From Colletotrichum lupini (Eukaryota > Ascomycota > Sordariomycetes > Glomerellales > Glomerellaceae): 64,000 nucleotides of DNA. The stretch lies in assembly GCF_023278565.1 (NCBI RefSeq), contig NC_064680.1, forward strand, positions 868,001 through 932,000. Reading direction: 5' to 3'. Positions 35,311 to 45,531 of this stretch are shown one piece after another. The notes under the pieces are model-generated. The model was not told where the DNA came from, made no database searches, and was given only the letters and a program-made list of their open reading frames with translations. The position numbers and the translations under genes are program-made. Numbering within the stretch: the first letter of the stretch is position 1; each line of letters begins with the position of its first letter.

Positions 35311-37205
35311 AGTCGAAGCACCCACTTATGGCCCCCCCCCCCCCCTTTTGGGCCCCCCCCAAAATCCCGCCCAGCTACCGTATTAAAATTCTACCCTTAA
35401 TATATAAACCACTATAATAATTATAAAAATCGTCTAAATATATTTCTTTTTAGCATAATTATTAATTAGTATATAATAGTTCTATATATTAAAAATAAGC
35501 TCTAATAAGCTCTTAATATTATTAAAAATAATCTCTTTATTAAGAAGGCCTCGGTTAAGTTCGGAATTCTTAAAGTAATATTTTAGAATTAAAAAAGAGG
35601 TTATTAAATAAGAGCGAGGGTATTTATAAAGCTTTAAAGGCTTTTTTTATAATAAAAAAACTAGCTAATATAATAAGTTTAAATTTAGTATTACTTAGGT
35701 ATTATATTAATTTATAAATAAGTTAGGGAATTTACTAAATAAGTTCTAAGATCCTAAGGGAATAATAAACTACTTAATAAAAAATAAATTAACGTTTTTA
35801 TTAAAAAGAATTTATTAATAAGGGTTTAAAAAAGTCGTTTAATTAATTTATAACGTATTAATAAAGCTATTATTAATATAATTAAATTATAATTTAAATT
35901 ACTTAATATATTAGAAATTAGGGATATTAAATAGGCTAATAAGTATAATATAAATAAGATTAGTATTATAGAGGGTAAGGGAGCTAATAAGCTAGTTTTA
36001 AGTATAATAGAGGCTATAATAATATAAAAAAAAGAGCTTAGTTCGTATACCTAAGTATTAATTATTAAGTATATCTTTATTAATAATAAAGCTATTAAAT
36101 TACTAGTTATATATAAGGGAAAGTCGGTTTAATAATAGTAGTTTTTATTTAAACTTAACTTATATATTAATTAGAAGTTTATAATAATAAATAATAGCTA
36201 AATAACTAACGATATTACTTTTTATTAATTAAAAATAGTATTTTTATTATAAACTAAGACCCCCTTTATTAAGGAGCTTAGTAAGCTAAACTAGCCTTAA
36301 TTATTAATACTAAATAGGTATAAGAGTTATATAATAAAAGAATTTATATAAGAGTATTATAAAAATAATATCTATTTATTATTCTTATTATTATATACTT
36401 CTTATATCCTCTAGCTATTAAATATAACTATTTTTAAACTTATTAAGTCTTATTATAAAAAAGAGCTTAGTAAAGAGGATATAATAAATAATTTTATTAT
36501 TATTAAAAAGTAATACGTCTTAAGCTATTTATTAAAAAGCTCGTTTAATTAGTCTAACGCTATTAAATATATAAAATAAGTAAAAAGTAATTAAACTATA
36601 GTTACTTAGTATATCTAAGTTACTTATTAACTTAATAGTCCTATTTACTTAAGTTATATTATTTAAAAAGGGTATAAATACTAAATAAATAATTAAAAAG
36701 GCTAGAGAAGTACTTAATTAAGTATTAATAACGTCTATTATTAACTAATTAACTCTTAAGAGGGCTAGCGAGCTTTATAACTACTTAAAACTATTTATAA
36801 AGCTTAGTCTAAATAATAATACTTAATAACTACTATTTAAAAAAATAAAAAAGGTTTTTAAAGAATAGGCCTATTACTTAGCTATATTTTAATACTAAGT
36901 TCGAGTTTTAAAAATAAAAATAGAGTGGATAAGGCCTAGGAAAAAGAAAATTATTTTAATAAATTTAAATACTAAATTTATTAATATTTAGAATATTTAA
37001 AGAGCTTAGGAAGACTTTAATAACCGTATAGTTAGTCCTAATTAACTTATAAAGATCGAATTACTTAGGGAGAATAATAACTATATTATTATAGTAATAG
37101 AAGATAATTAAATAATTAAGTATAATTAGTAGCGATGTTTTAATACTATGTTTATTAGGGGGCCTAAAAGGGGGGGGGGGGGGGGCATAAGTGGGTGCTT
37201 TGACT
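35311..37205 (+). mobile_element. RIPped Fot1/pogo-type DNA transposon
   Basis: The element is 1895 bp with terminal inverted repeats. The left end is AGTCGAAGCACCCACTTATG followed by a 14-C run; the right end, reversed, is AGTCAAAGCACCCACTTATG followed by a 16-C run. Each is bordered by TA (35309-35310 and 37206-37207), the target duplication of Tc1/mariner/pogo elements. Length and TIR start match Fot1 of Fusarium as I remember it. Inside, a decayed transposase reads left to right; near 35540-35600 a helix-turn-helix-like stretch (ASVKFG followed by a short Ile-rich run) is still visible. Stops are everywhere, so it is not autonomous. It sits about 200 bp after the truncated finger gene. 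Confidence 0.85.
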
Positions 37206-38695
37206 TAGCACATTCGCTCAATTCTACAGGCCTTGTGTCTCGGATGGCCGTTTAAATGAAGTTCAGCAGTCACTCCCGACGATTGATTTTCATGTATTAT
37301 GTTTTATTATCTTGTAATGGCCGAGGTAAGAGCAAGAACTAGACCGTCTTTGAAAAGCTTCTTTGAAAAAGAACTAAACGCTTGAGGAGTGATAGGCTGG
37401 AGGTAGGAATTATCAAAATCTTTTCGTTAAGATCCGAGTTGTCTTTGTTTATATGAAGGTCACAACTTCAGACGGCTTAAACATTGTAATTGACTGGGAG
37501 TCTGAAAGAGGTGCTTAGGTGCTTCTCAACTGCGAAGCATTTGGGAAGCATTCTGATCCCGCTTAGCTAAACCGGGGATTGGGACGACTAACAGAGGCAT
37601 CCTTGCGATTTGGGTCGTCGTTAGAGAAAGAGCACAGCGCGCGTATTTAGAGTATAATGTGGGTTTTGTGCACGGATCAAGGATACGCTGTGATTTACCG
37701 GTAACGCGGCGGTTTAGCTTTGGTAGCACTGGCAGCGTAGCCCACCTCTGAGCGTCAGATTAGCCATAAGCGACCGAAGATCATGAATCGTGAAACCTAG
37801 TGTTTGCGATTTCCATAAGAGGTTCTTGTTAAGGTCAAATAGGCGTTACGCGTCTGCGTCTGCTTATGTCCATGCTGGTTTGACTGCTAGGGCTGAAACT
37901 GATGTTCGGGGTTGTAGTGGGTGTTACTGGGTGATAAGGTGGTGGGCGGTGCGAGGTGGTACTGGATGGCATTCTCGTGGTTTATCAGATGGGGCGTGCA
38001 AGGTGTCATCTGATAATTCTCTGTCAAAACTCTGTCGGGAAGTGGAGTTAATATTCATGGGTTAAGGAGAGTTTTTTGTTGGAGGGGAAATTAGCAGGGC
38101 GATTTGGATAGTACTATCGTGGCTCGATGAAGGAATGGATGGCGGTGTTACGATAGGCCATTCTTGGTCTGGACTCTTGGCCGGGTTAATTATGAGCTGG
38201 ATGAGACGTGTGTGAGTGTGGTGAAATCTAAAGTGAGTTTACCTAGTGCCTGACGTGACGCGTCCGCCATGCTTAGCTGTAGCTGATACTAGCTCGTACC
38301 TACACCACGGACTCATGGAGTACAGATATGTCTTGATAGGAACAGCGTATAGCCATGGGTATTGAATTTATTGATGATTGATCGACTCGTTAATCGAGAG
38401 GAGTAGTCCCGAAAAGAGGAGCAAAAGGGGTGATTTGAATGTTGGATCGCCGCAGGCAAGTGGGCCCGGTATCATCTGGGAGGCCCCTTTTGCAATTAAT
38501 TTCTGCATACTAATACTGTACATACTGGTAGTAAATATCCGTACCAGTATGGAGTATCTGGATGAACAGAAAAGACAAAAGAGGGAAAAAGTCGCCAATG
38601 ACAGGACTTGGCACTGCGTGGAAGGTCAGCTCAAGTGAAGAGTCGCCTTCACCTTCCTCACCGGGATGTTGCGTAAAAAAGGGCAGGAGCGCAGG

Positions 38696-38726
38696 CCGCA
38701 GACCGCAGACCGCAGACCGCAGACCG
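38696..38726. repeat. GACCGCA heptamer repeat, about 4 units
   Basis: Perfect tandem 7-mers end in GACCGG. The period is not a multiple of three, and no coding frame uses it. Confidence 0.7.
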
Positions 38727-38802
38727 GCCACGGGTCCGCCTTCCTCTCTCCCCCGGGGAGGTTCCCCTGACCCTTGATCCTTTACCTTAATTTTCCCTCC
38801 TC

Positions 38803-38822
38803 TACGGAGTACGTACTCCGTA
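38803..38822. promoter_or_regulatory. Perfect 20-bp palindrome
   Basis: TACGGAGTACGTACTCCGTA is its own reverse complement over 20 bases. CGGAGTAC/GTACTCCG half-sites recur in ascomycete promoters; a Zn2Cys6 dimer site is possible because CGG and CCG half-sites are present. It lies 579 bp upstream of a Zn2Cys6 regulator start, so self-regulation is one option. Binding is inference. Confidence 0.5.
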
Positions 38823-39400
38823 CCTTTTCACCCTTTCACCCTTCCCTTCCACACCTTGTTCCTTGGTTAAATTTCCCCTCCACACCACACACACCCACCA
38901 CCCACGTCCACCACGTCCACCACCGTCAGTCCACACCTTTTCACTGCCACCACTGCCACCACCAATGGCACGCCCAAAAAAGATGATGGAATCTGCCGGC
39001 ATCGCCTTTTAAGTGGATTACAAATCGATTGTTGGCTGCAGCCCAGCGACACCCACAGCTCACTCAGCAATTCACCACTCATTTTCACCCACTCACTCAG
39101 TCACGCTGGATGAAGTCTGAACTCACTGCCCATCGGTCACTTGCGCATCCGACCTCCGACCTCTGGTGCTTCTTTTTTCCCGTTTCTGTATCACTATTCG
39201 TAATCCGTACGAAATACGCGCACGCGCAGTTGACTGACTGGACGGGGCCAGCGACCGACACCAAAGGACGCTCGCGAGCTCACCATCTTTGAATGAGATC
39301 GTCCATCTGATACCCCCCGTCAAGTCATCCCTTTCAGCCTTTCAGCATTTCAAATCATCGCTTGTTGCATGCGCGAAAGCAGCAACCACCGTAGCCCATC

Positions 39401-41638
39401 ATGTTTTCACGCAACAAGGACCTCTCCCACATGTCCTCCTTCTCCAACATCCGCTCGCGCTTTAAAAACAGCATGTCGTCCTCGGCCAAGATCCGCAGTT
39501 CCGAGGGCTGTTGGACCTGTCGCCTGCGCCGCAAAAAGTGCGACGAGGCTCGGCCCGTCTGCGAGGGGTGCGCCCAGCTCGAGATCAACTGCTTCTACAG
39601 CGAGACGAAGCCCGACTGGATGGACGGTGGCGAACGACAAAAGGAAATGGCCGACCAGCTCAAGAAGCAGGTCAAGATTCAGGCCAACAACCGTCGCGAG
39701 CGAAAGTATCTGCAGGGCCTCGACGTCGAGGAAGGCGGAGTTAGCGGCGGAGGAGGAGGAGGCGGGCGCGGATCCGAGGATGGCAATCATGTCCCTCCCG
39801 TCCCGGCCCTGAGTGCCGACGACGGCTCATCAAAGGCCAACGACTCTAACAGCCCGTCCACCGTGAACGACACCCCCGGCGACTCATCCTCTAGTCCGCC
39901 CTTCCAGATGAACTCGGTAAAATCGTCCATCCATGAAATCGTACCCGGCGCATCACCAAATCAGATGCGGCAGCACACACCGGAATGGATCAACCACTCC
40001 AGCCCAGTATCCGCGGCACATCACCAACATCAGCAACAACAACAATATCAACAACATCAACATCAACAACAACACCAAAACCCCCAGCCCGACTTCGCCG
40101 CCGGCACCGGAATGGGCACCTCCTCCTCCACCTCTGTCCAACAAAACTCATCCCCGCCCTTCGCCGACGACTCCAATCTAGGCTTCATCATGATCTACCT
40201 CGACTACGTCTTCCCCTTCCTCTTCCCCTTTTACAAGCCGGCCCTGCTCGAAGGCGGCCGCGGGTGGCTTCTCAACGTCCTCAACCACAACAAGGCTCTC
40301 TACCATACCGCCCTCAGCCTCTCCTCCCACTTCTTCGGCGTCGTCCTCGACAGCGCCCAAGTCGAGCACGCCCCCTGCCGCATGAAGTCCGTCAACAGCC
40401 TCCGCCACCAGATGCATCTCGCCCTCCGCGAGCTCCGAGCCGACATGACCCGCATCAACGAGCCCGGCCCCAACGGCGTGCCCCGCGACCCCCAGGACCA
40501 ACAACAGCAAAGCTGCCGCGTTCTCGAGAGCATCGTCCAGCTCCTCATCTTCGACGTGACCCTCGCCACGTCAGACCACTGGCACATGCACCTCGACGCC
40601 GCAACCATCATCTTCCAACAGATCCTCCCCCAACCAGATCGCTGGGACCCGACAATGAACACCATGGTCATCCCCCTCCTCCAAGGCGTCCACTTCCCCC
40701 CGGGCTCCCACAAGCCATGGTCCTCCGACCAAGCCGCCCTCCGCTTCTTCACCGCGTCCCTCCTCTACTTTGACATCATCTCCGCCACCGCCCTCGAGCG
40801 CCCGCCTCGCCTCCAGCGCTACCACCGCCACCTCCTCTCCCCGCGCAAAGAAGCCTCCAACGCCTGCGTCGAAGTCGAGCCCCGGCTGCGCCTCGAGGAA
40901 TATTTTGGCTGCCAATCCTGGGTCCTCCAAATCATTGGCGAGATCGCCTCCCTCGACGCCTGGAAAAAGGAAAATCGCCGCGCGGGATCCCTCTCCATGA
41001 CGCACCTCGTTTCCCGCGCCGGATGTCTCGAGCTCGCCCTCCGCGAGGGAATAGCATGCCTCGACAACGCCTGCCCGCAGCTCATGGGCTCCCCCAACTG
41101 CGCTGATGAAATGGCCTGCCGCGCGAGCTCCTGCTCCCCCATGGACGCCGACAGTGTACCATCTCCACCGCCGCACCCTACCCACGTCGACACCACCAAA
41201 CTCCCGCCCGACCCGCTGACGCTCTACCAGTCTCAACAAAACCGCGACGCGACAGACGCAGCCCGCATCCACACCAAAATCTGGGCCTACGCAGCGCTAA
41301 CCTACCTCTCGACCGTCGTGTCCGGGTGGCAGCCCTCCTGTCCCGAGACAGCCTCCAGCGTGGCCATCACCATCGACCTGCTCAACTCGCTCCACAGCCC
41401 CGTCTGCCTGCGCACTGTCGTCTGGCCCTTTTGCGTCATCGGATGCCTGGCGGACCCGTGCCAGGAGCACATGTTCCGCGAAATGGTGAGCAAGATGGGT
41501 GCGCTCGAGGTGTTTGGGTCGATTAAAGCTGCGCTGGGCGTCATGGAGAACGTGTGGGCAAAGAGGGAGACTATCGACGAGAGTTGGGATATTACAGCCT
41601 GCTTCAAGGTGCTGGGGCACGCTGTGCTCTTGACTTGA
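39401..41638 (+). CDS. Zn(II)2Cys6 transcription factor with fungal-specific domain 2
   Basis: The protein is 745 residues from one exon. The binuclear zinc cluster has C37, C40, C47, C54, C57 and C64 with the standard CX2CX6CX6CX2CX6C spacing (GCWTCRLRRKKCDEARPVC). Gly-rich (114-124) and Ser/Pro-rich linkers and a His/Gln run (207-230) lead to the C-terminal regulatory domain (from about 255, LGFIMIYLDYVFPFLFPFY), which fits the fungal-specific transcription factor domain 2 family (DUF3468 type). It should act in the nucleus as a DNA-binding regulator; its targets are unknown. Internal ATGs at M11 and M25 are alternative starts, all upstream of the zinc cluster. Codon use is strongly GC-ending. 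It converges on the MARVEL/extension gene on the other strand. Confidence 0.9.
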   Translation: MFSRNKDLSHMSSFSNIRSRFKNSMSSSAKIRSSEGCWTCRLRRKKCDEARPVCEGCAQLEINCFYSETKPDWMDGGERQKEMADQLKKQVKIQANNRRERKYLQGLDVEEGGVSGGGGGGGRGSEDGNHVPPVPALSADDGSSKANDSNSPSTVNDTPGDSSSSPPFQMNSVKSSIHEIVPGASPNQMRQHTPEWINHSSPVSAAHHQHQQQQQYQQHQHQQQHQNPQPDFAAGTGMGTSSSTSVQQNSSPPFADDSNLGFIMIYLDYVFPFLFPFYKPALLEGGRGWLLNVLNHNKALYHTALSLSSHFFGVVLDSAQVEHAPCRMKSVNSLRHQMHLALRELRADMTRINEPGPNGVPRDPQDQQQQSCRVLESIVQLLIFDVTLATSDHWHMHLDAATIIFQQILPQPDRWDPTMNTMVIPLLQGVHFPPGSHKPWSSDQAALRFFTASLLYFDIISATALERPPRLQRYHRHLLSPRKEASNACVEVEPRLRLEEYFGCQSWVLQIIGEIASLDAWKKENRRAGSLSMTHLVSRAGCLELALREGIACLDNACPQLMGSPNCADEMACRASSCSPMDADSVPSPPPHPTHVDTTKLPPDPLTLYQSQQNRDATDAARIHTKIWAYAALTYLSTVVSGWQPSCPETASSVAITIDLLNSLHSPVCLRTVVWPFCVIGCLADPCQEHMFREMVSKMGALEVFGSIKAALGVMENVWAKRETIDESWDITACFKVLGHAVLLT

Positions 41639-42071
41639 GAGGCCTGGATGTTCTTAAACCTTGAAACTCTTGGTTTGGTTTACGATTCTGCTGGAACGGT
41701 GCGCGCTTTTTGGATATCAGTGTTTGGACGACTAATTACAGGGTAAACCGGCCTCACTGCCATGGATTTTCGATCACACGATATCACCAAAGAAAGTAAC
41801 TTGACATTTCCCAGTTATTTTTCTTTTATTATCAGTGGTCCCAATCCGAAAGAAAACGCCATCATGTTTTGCTTTTTTCCCCAAAACAGCAGAAAGAGAC
41901 CGAATCTATCCAGTAGACATTACCCTCGTCGACCAAAGCGACGTCGTTCCAGCAAAACCGTCCAAAAGACCCAAGCCGTGGAACACAATCTCTATTACCA
42001 GCAGAGCCAAGAAACCAAACCTCCAAGGAAAACCCAGACCAGGAGCAAGAAGCAGTGCTATTCAGCATATT
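41639..42071. other. Convergent 3' region
   Basis: These 433 bases lie between two convergent genes. The plus-strand frame that begins in it and runs to 42935 is a shadow of the minus-strand gene. I see no further gene. Confidence 0.5.
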
Positions 42072-42674
42072 TCACGCCTTCCTCCGAGAAGCAGCCCGCT
42101 TCTGCTGCTCCAACAATCCCAAATCCCACCACCCGTCAATAAACTCCATAATCGTCTTGCGCTTCGACTTCCCCCGGCCAAGACCCTTGCCATGGACGAG
42201 GTGCTCCACCGGCGTCATCGGCGACGGAGCAGAAGACGGGGCCGGAGAAAGCGGCGGCGCGGGGGAGACGATCAACTCGGGCAAGACGGGCATTGGGTGA
42301 ACGGGCTGCCTCTGCTCGACAATCTGCACGCGCTTGTGCTGCACTTGGGCCGTGGTAGGGGGCATCTGCATCTGTCGTTGCGTCGACGCTGGCAGCGGCG
42401 GGGGTGGAAACCACGCGGTTGTCCGGGTGTGTTGGGAGGCGGGAGGTGGTACAGCGACTTGGTGGGCTTCATCCGAGTCCGAACCCGAAGAATAGTCGCT
42501 GTCCCACCGCTTCTCCCGCGCCAACACCGCGGCGGTGCCGAGGCTCTTCTTGTTGTTGCTGAAATAGCAACCCCGTACTTCCCTCGTAGGAGGAGGCGGG
42601 AAAGAAGGAGCGTAGCCACCACCACCGTTTCCACCACCAACACCACCGACTGCCACCCTACCACGGGCGCACCC
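42072..42674 (-). CDS. 200-codon frame following the MARVEL stop codon
   Basis: Directly after the TGA at 42675-42677 the same frame stays open for 200 sense codons. There is no ATG until well inside, so it is not an obvious separate gene. The translation is Gly-rich, then Pro-rich (PPPPTREVR), with an acidic Ser patch (SDYSSGSDSDEAH), and ends with an ordered, basic tail (MEFIDGWWDLGLLEQQKRAASRRKA). Codon use resembles the neighbouring real genes (GC-ending). It could be a readthrough extension that adds a cytoplasmic tail to the membrane protein, a second gene whose first exon I cannot place, or a continuous gene with a mutated or mis-sequenced stop codon. The function is unknown. Confidence 0.5.
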   Translation of the reverse strand, partial: GCARGRVAVGGVGGGNGGGGYAPSFPPPPTREVRGCYFSNNKKSLGTAAVLAREKRWDSDYSSGSDSDEAHQVAVPPPASQHTRTTAWFPPPPLPASTQRQMQMPPTTAQVQHKRVQIVEQRQPVHPMPVLPELIVSPAPPLSPAPSSAPSPMTPVEHLVHGKGLGRGKSKRKTIMEFIDGWWDLGLLEQQKRAASRRKA

Positions 42675-43339
42675 TCAACCCTCGATATCCTTCACCGCCG
42701 CAGGCGCAAGCTTCACCCTGCGCCAGAGGCAGACAGTCGTCACAGCGCTAAACGCGAACAGCACGCACAGCGCAATCGACAGACCCCAGACGGCCTTGAT
42801 GGCGTAGCACGTGCCCTGGTCGGCGCCGACCCAGATGAAGTAGTTGAGCGCGGAGCCCGTGTTGATGTTGGCCGTCACGGACGCCATGAAGTTGGCGGTG
42901 CTACCGCTGGACTTGGGCAGGGCGGCGCAGTCTAGGTAGGAGAGGGGTTTGCCTAGGAGGCAGGCGACGACGATGACGGCGATGAGGAGGAAGGTGTCTG
43001 CGCCGGCGGCGAGGAGGAGGGGGAGCATGTTGTCGTAGTAGAGGATGTAGGTGATTGAGATGTAGAGGGTTGCGATGCAGGACTGGTGGGGTTTGTTAGC
43101 TATCATTCTTCCAATCTACGCATTCATGACCATTCTCCGGGAAGACTCAGTGCAACGAGTGCAGAACTCACAATAACGAGCGTGCCGATCAAGACCGAGG
43201 GCGGAACGGCATCAGCGCCGTTAATCTCCGAAATAAAGTTGGAAACCATGCCGATGATGGACACCAAGGAGACGAACTGCATGGCGCGCATGGCGGTGAA
43301 GGTGTGCCCGAGGGCGCCGAGGCGAGGAGCGGAACCCAT
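42675..43339 (-). CDS. MARVEL-domain four-helix membrane protein
   Basis: The model is complement(join(42675..43082, 43172..43339)), 191 residues. The 89-nt intron has GTGAGT at its start and GCTAAC...CCAG at its end. Four hydrophobic segments are seen: about 17-37 (FVSLVSIIGMVSNFI), 48-72 (VLIGTLVISCIATLYISITYIL), 76-98 (LPLLLAAGADTFLLIAVIVVACLL) and 150-180 (AVWGLSIALCVLFAFSAVTTVCLW), with a cysteine-containing loop between the third and fourth. This is the MARVEL layout of fungal plasma-membrane or eisosome-related proteins. The start at 43339 is the only ATG, but a coding-like frame stays open upstream to about 43560 without an ATG, so an earlier exon may exist. Its stop codon is followed by a long open frame. 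Confidence 0.75.
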
Positions 43340-45531
43340 GATTCTGTCGTGCTTCCGGGCGGCGAAGTCGCGGGCCAGGGAGACGGGCGTGACGAGGGTG
43401 AGCTTCGGGCGCGGGGCGTGGAAGTGGAGCGCCGTGCGGACGGGGAACTTCCGGGGCGGGAAGGGGATGCTGGCGGTGGGCGACGGGAGGGAGGTTGAGG
43501 AAGGAATTTTGGACGGGGTGTCGTAAGTCGCCTGGTGTAGCGACTTTTACAACGATTTCTGAAAAGGTAAAGTAAAGCGTGGATAGAATGAGACTCTGTG
43601 GAAAAGAGAGTTGAATGTTTCAGGGTAATCTCGATAAATCGATAGAGAAAGTAAACTTCGTTCAAGATCGTATGTTTCTCGTTTCGTTTCCGTTTGTCGT
43701 GACCTAGAAAGGAAATTCGGAAGATGCGAAATGAAAAATCGAGTGTTGACCGAGATAGATAGATGAGAGAGAGAGAGAGATATGAGACCTAAACTTGACC
43801 AAGGAAATTGACCTAGGAAAAAAGGAAAAGAGAGAGAGAAAAGGAAAAGACGGAAGATTGTTGTAAAGACTTGTGTTTGTGAGGTTGATGAAGAACAGAA
43901 AGAAACTCGGGACTGGAAAATGGATGAGATCAATCGTCTTTATACATCATGCAATCACCAAAAAGCAACATCTTCAACCAGCCTAGTAACCAGTCCTGTG
44001 GTTCATCTGGCCTGCAAATGGTACCTGAGGTTACTCTGCATTGTTGTTGTGTTGCTAATTCGAGCTTTCGCGGTCTGGGCCTCTAGACATCGACTCCCAA
44101 GCCCATGAACATCAAGATACGGCTAGGTACCTTACGGTTCCTGCATGAGATACGTCAGTTGCCGTACCTCTGTGCAAAGCAGTGAGTGAGTGGTTCGCCC
44201 TAGACCCTTAGAGGCTCCCGCACCCTGGACGGCACGACGTTCGGCTAGGTATGATGAGCCGCTGGGCTGGGCCAATCACCGTCAACGGCCGGGGTTGCGG
44301 TGCGGCGCTTAACGGCGGTGGATTTCCGGAGAGGTTGGACAAGCGACGCGGGTACGAAATTTACAACGGGGCCACACGGCTCCGGGAAATTGGAGGCTCT
44401 TGGACATGCAGCGCCAGACTCTTTTTCTTTTCGAGTATCTCTTATCAAAACTGTGGAGAAGAAAATAGGCGCGTCCAATGGCTGGTTGTCATTGAGCCAG
44501 GCCGTGGATGATCGTATTGGATGGCTGCGCGCCTGTTTTGAAGTCGAGCTAGATGGATATGATTGGTTCTGCTTGATCCCGGGGAACTCACCTAGCTTCC
44601 ACCTTGGCCTCGACCTGGTGGACCTCCATGCCTTTTCTGCATCTTGAACTGACAATCGAACAGACCACTAGAGGCGGCCACGCTGGGGGCGACGATGGCG
44701 GAGGCTGAGGCGCCTGTTCATACGAGCTAGCCCAGGTCCCAAATACATGCAGGTACCGAACCTGAAACCAGGTCTGGCGGTTGCTAGCCAAGGCCGCATA
44801 TCTTGGCTCCATGATGTTTTATTGTTGAGGTCCGTACAGGTCTTGTTCCTGGGCCTCTGTTGGTTTGACGCGTTCTGGATGCGCGAGGAGCTCTGTACTG
44901 ATCCTTGAGCCTTTTGCACCTCTTGAGCCCCCCACAGCCGCGGGACGACGATGGTTGGCCCGCGGGCGGTCGGTCCGCTATTGATCGACTTGGCGTCAGT
45001 TGGGTCCCTGTAATTGAGATTTCGCGATAGAGTGCTCGACACGATCTAGACCCCGTTCAATCGTCCCTTCACAAGTTCACAGTACAGACGGCTTGCTTCG
45101 GATTGTGGGCGCATGAGTAGGTCGCGCTATCGGCCGCAGAGGGCTGTGAGTCCTGCAAATATCATGCCCCGACGATCAGGGCATGCGTAGGCATCAAGGT
45201 CGCCTCATCAACACGCCCAGATGCACAAAGACAGCTGTCAAGCCTGTGAGCATGATGTCACATTGCACGAGGTGGAAAGATCCCTGAGGACACAAGTATT
45301 GAATGTGGTTCGCTTGAAATTTCAGTATATGGTTCATGTGTTGCAGTCTTCTTTTGCCTGCCGATACGCCTCGGTAAAAAAGCCCATCAGCACACGTCTT
45401 TTCGCCTTACCATCACCGCGGCGCCCTCTGTCTTGTGTTATTGCGTGGCCAGTGATGCTGTAAGGCTGGGTAGGCTCCGTCTTTTCCACGCCAGTTCTTC
45501 GTCTCCGCGTCTTTGTATCATTATAGTAGGC
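43340..45531. other. Intergenic, with possible upstream exon and GA repeats
   Basis: 43340-43560 may be extra N-terminal coding sequence of the MARVEL gene on the minus strand. 43752-43782 is a GATA/GA microsatellite followed by further purine tracts to 43850. From 43900 to 45531 I see no convincing gene; the frames at 44245-44655 and 44668-45042 have no protein character. Confidence 0.45.
43752..43782. repeat. GATA/GA microsatellite
   Basis: Three GATA-like units run into about eight GA units. It lies in the presumed leader or promoter of the MARVEL gene. Confidence 0.6.

Larger units (their letters stand above)
37206..39400. other. Intergenic region and leader of the Zn2Cys6 gene
   Basis: No gene is supported in this normal-GC stretch. 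It holds a GACCGCA tandem repeat (38696-38726), a perfect 20-bp palindrome (38803-38822), long pyrimidine and CA-rich tracts (38823-38960) and a possible 15-codon upstream ORF (38965-39012). The last 600 bases look like a long promoter and 5' leader. Confidence 0.5.

Noticed and set aside
37790..38065. Plus-strand 91-residue frame after the Fot1 element
   Set aside because: No signal peptide, domain or neighbouring exon; composition looks random.
40571..41272. Minus-strand frame antisense to the Zn2Cys6 gene
   Set aside because: Shadow of a GC-ending codon pattern on the real strand.
41835..42935. Plus-strand 366-residue open frame
   Set aside because: Arg/His-rich low-complexity translation antisense to the MARVEL gene and its extension; no domain character.
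43189..43665. Minus-strand 158-residue frame upstream of the MARVEL gene
   Set aside because: It is in a different frame from the MARVEL exon and is Pro/Ser/Arg low complexity; the frame in phase with the exon is the better candidate.
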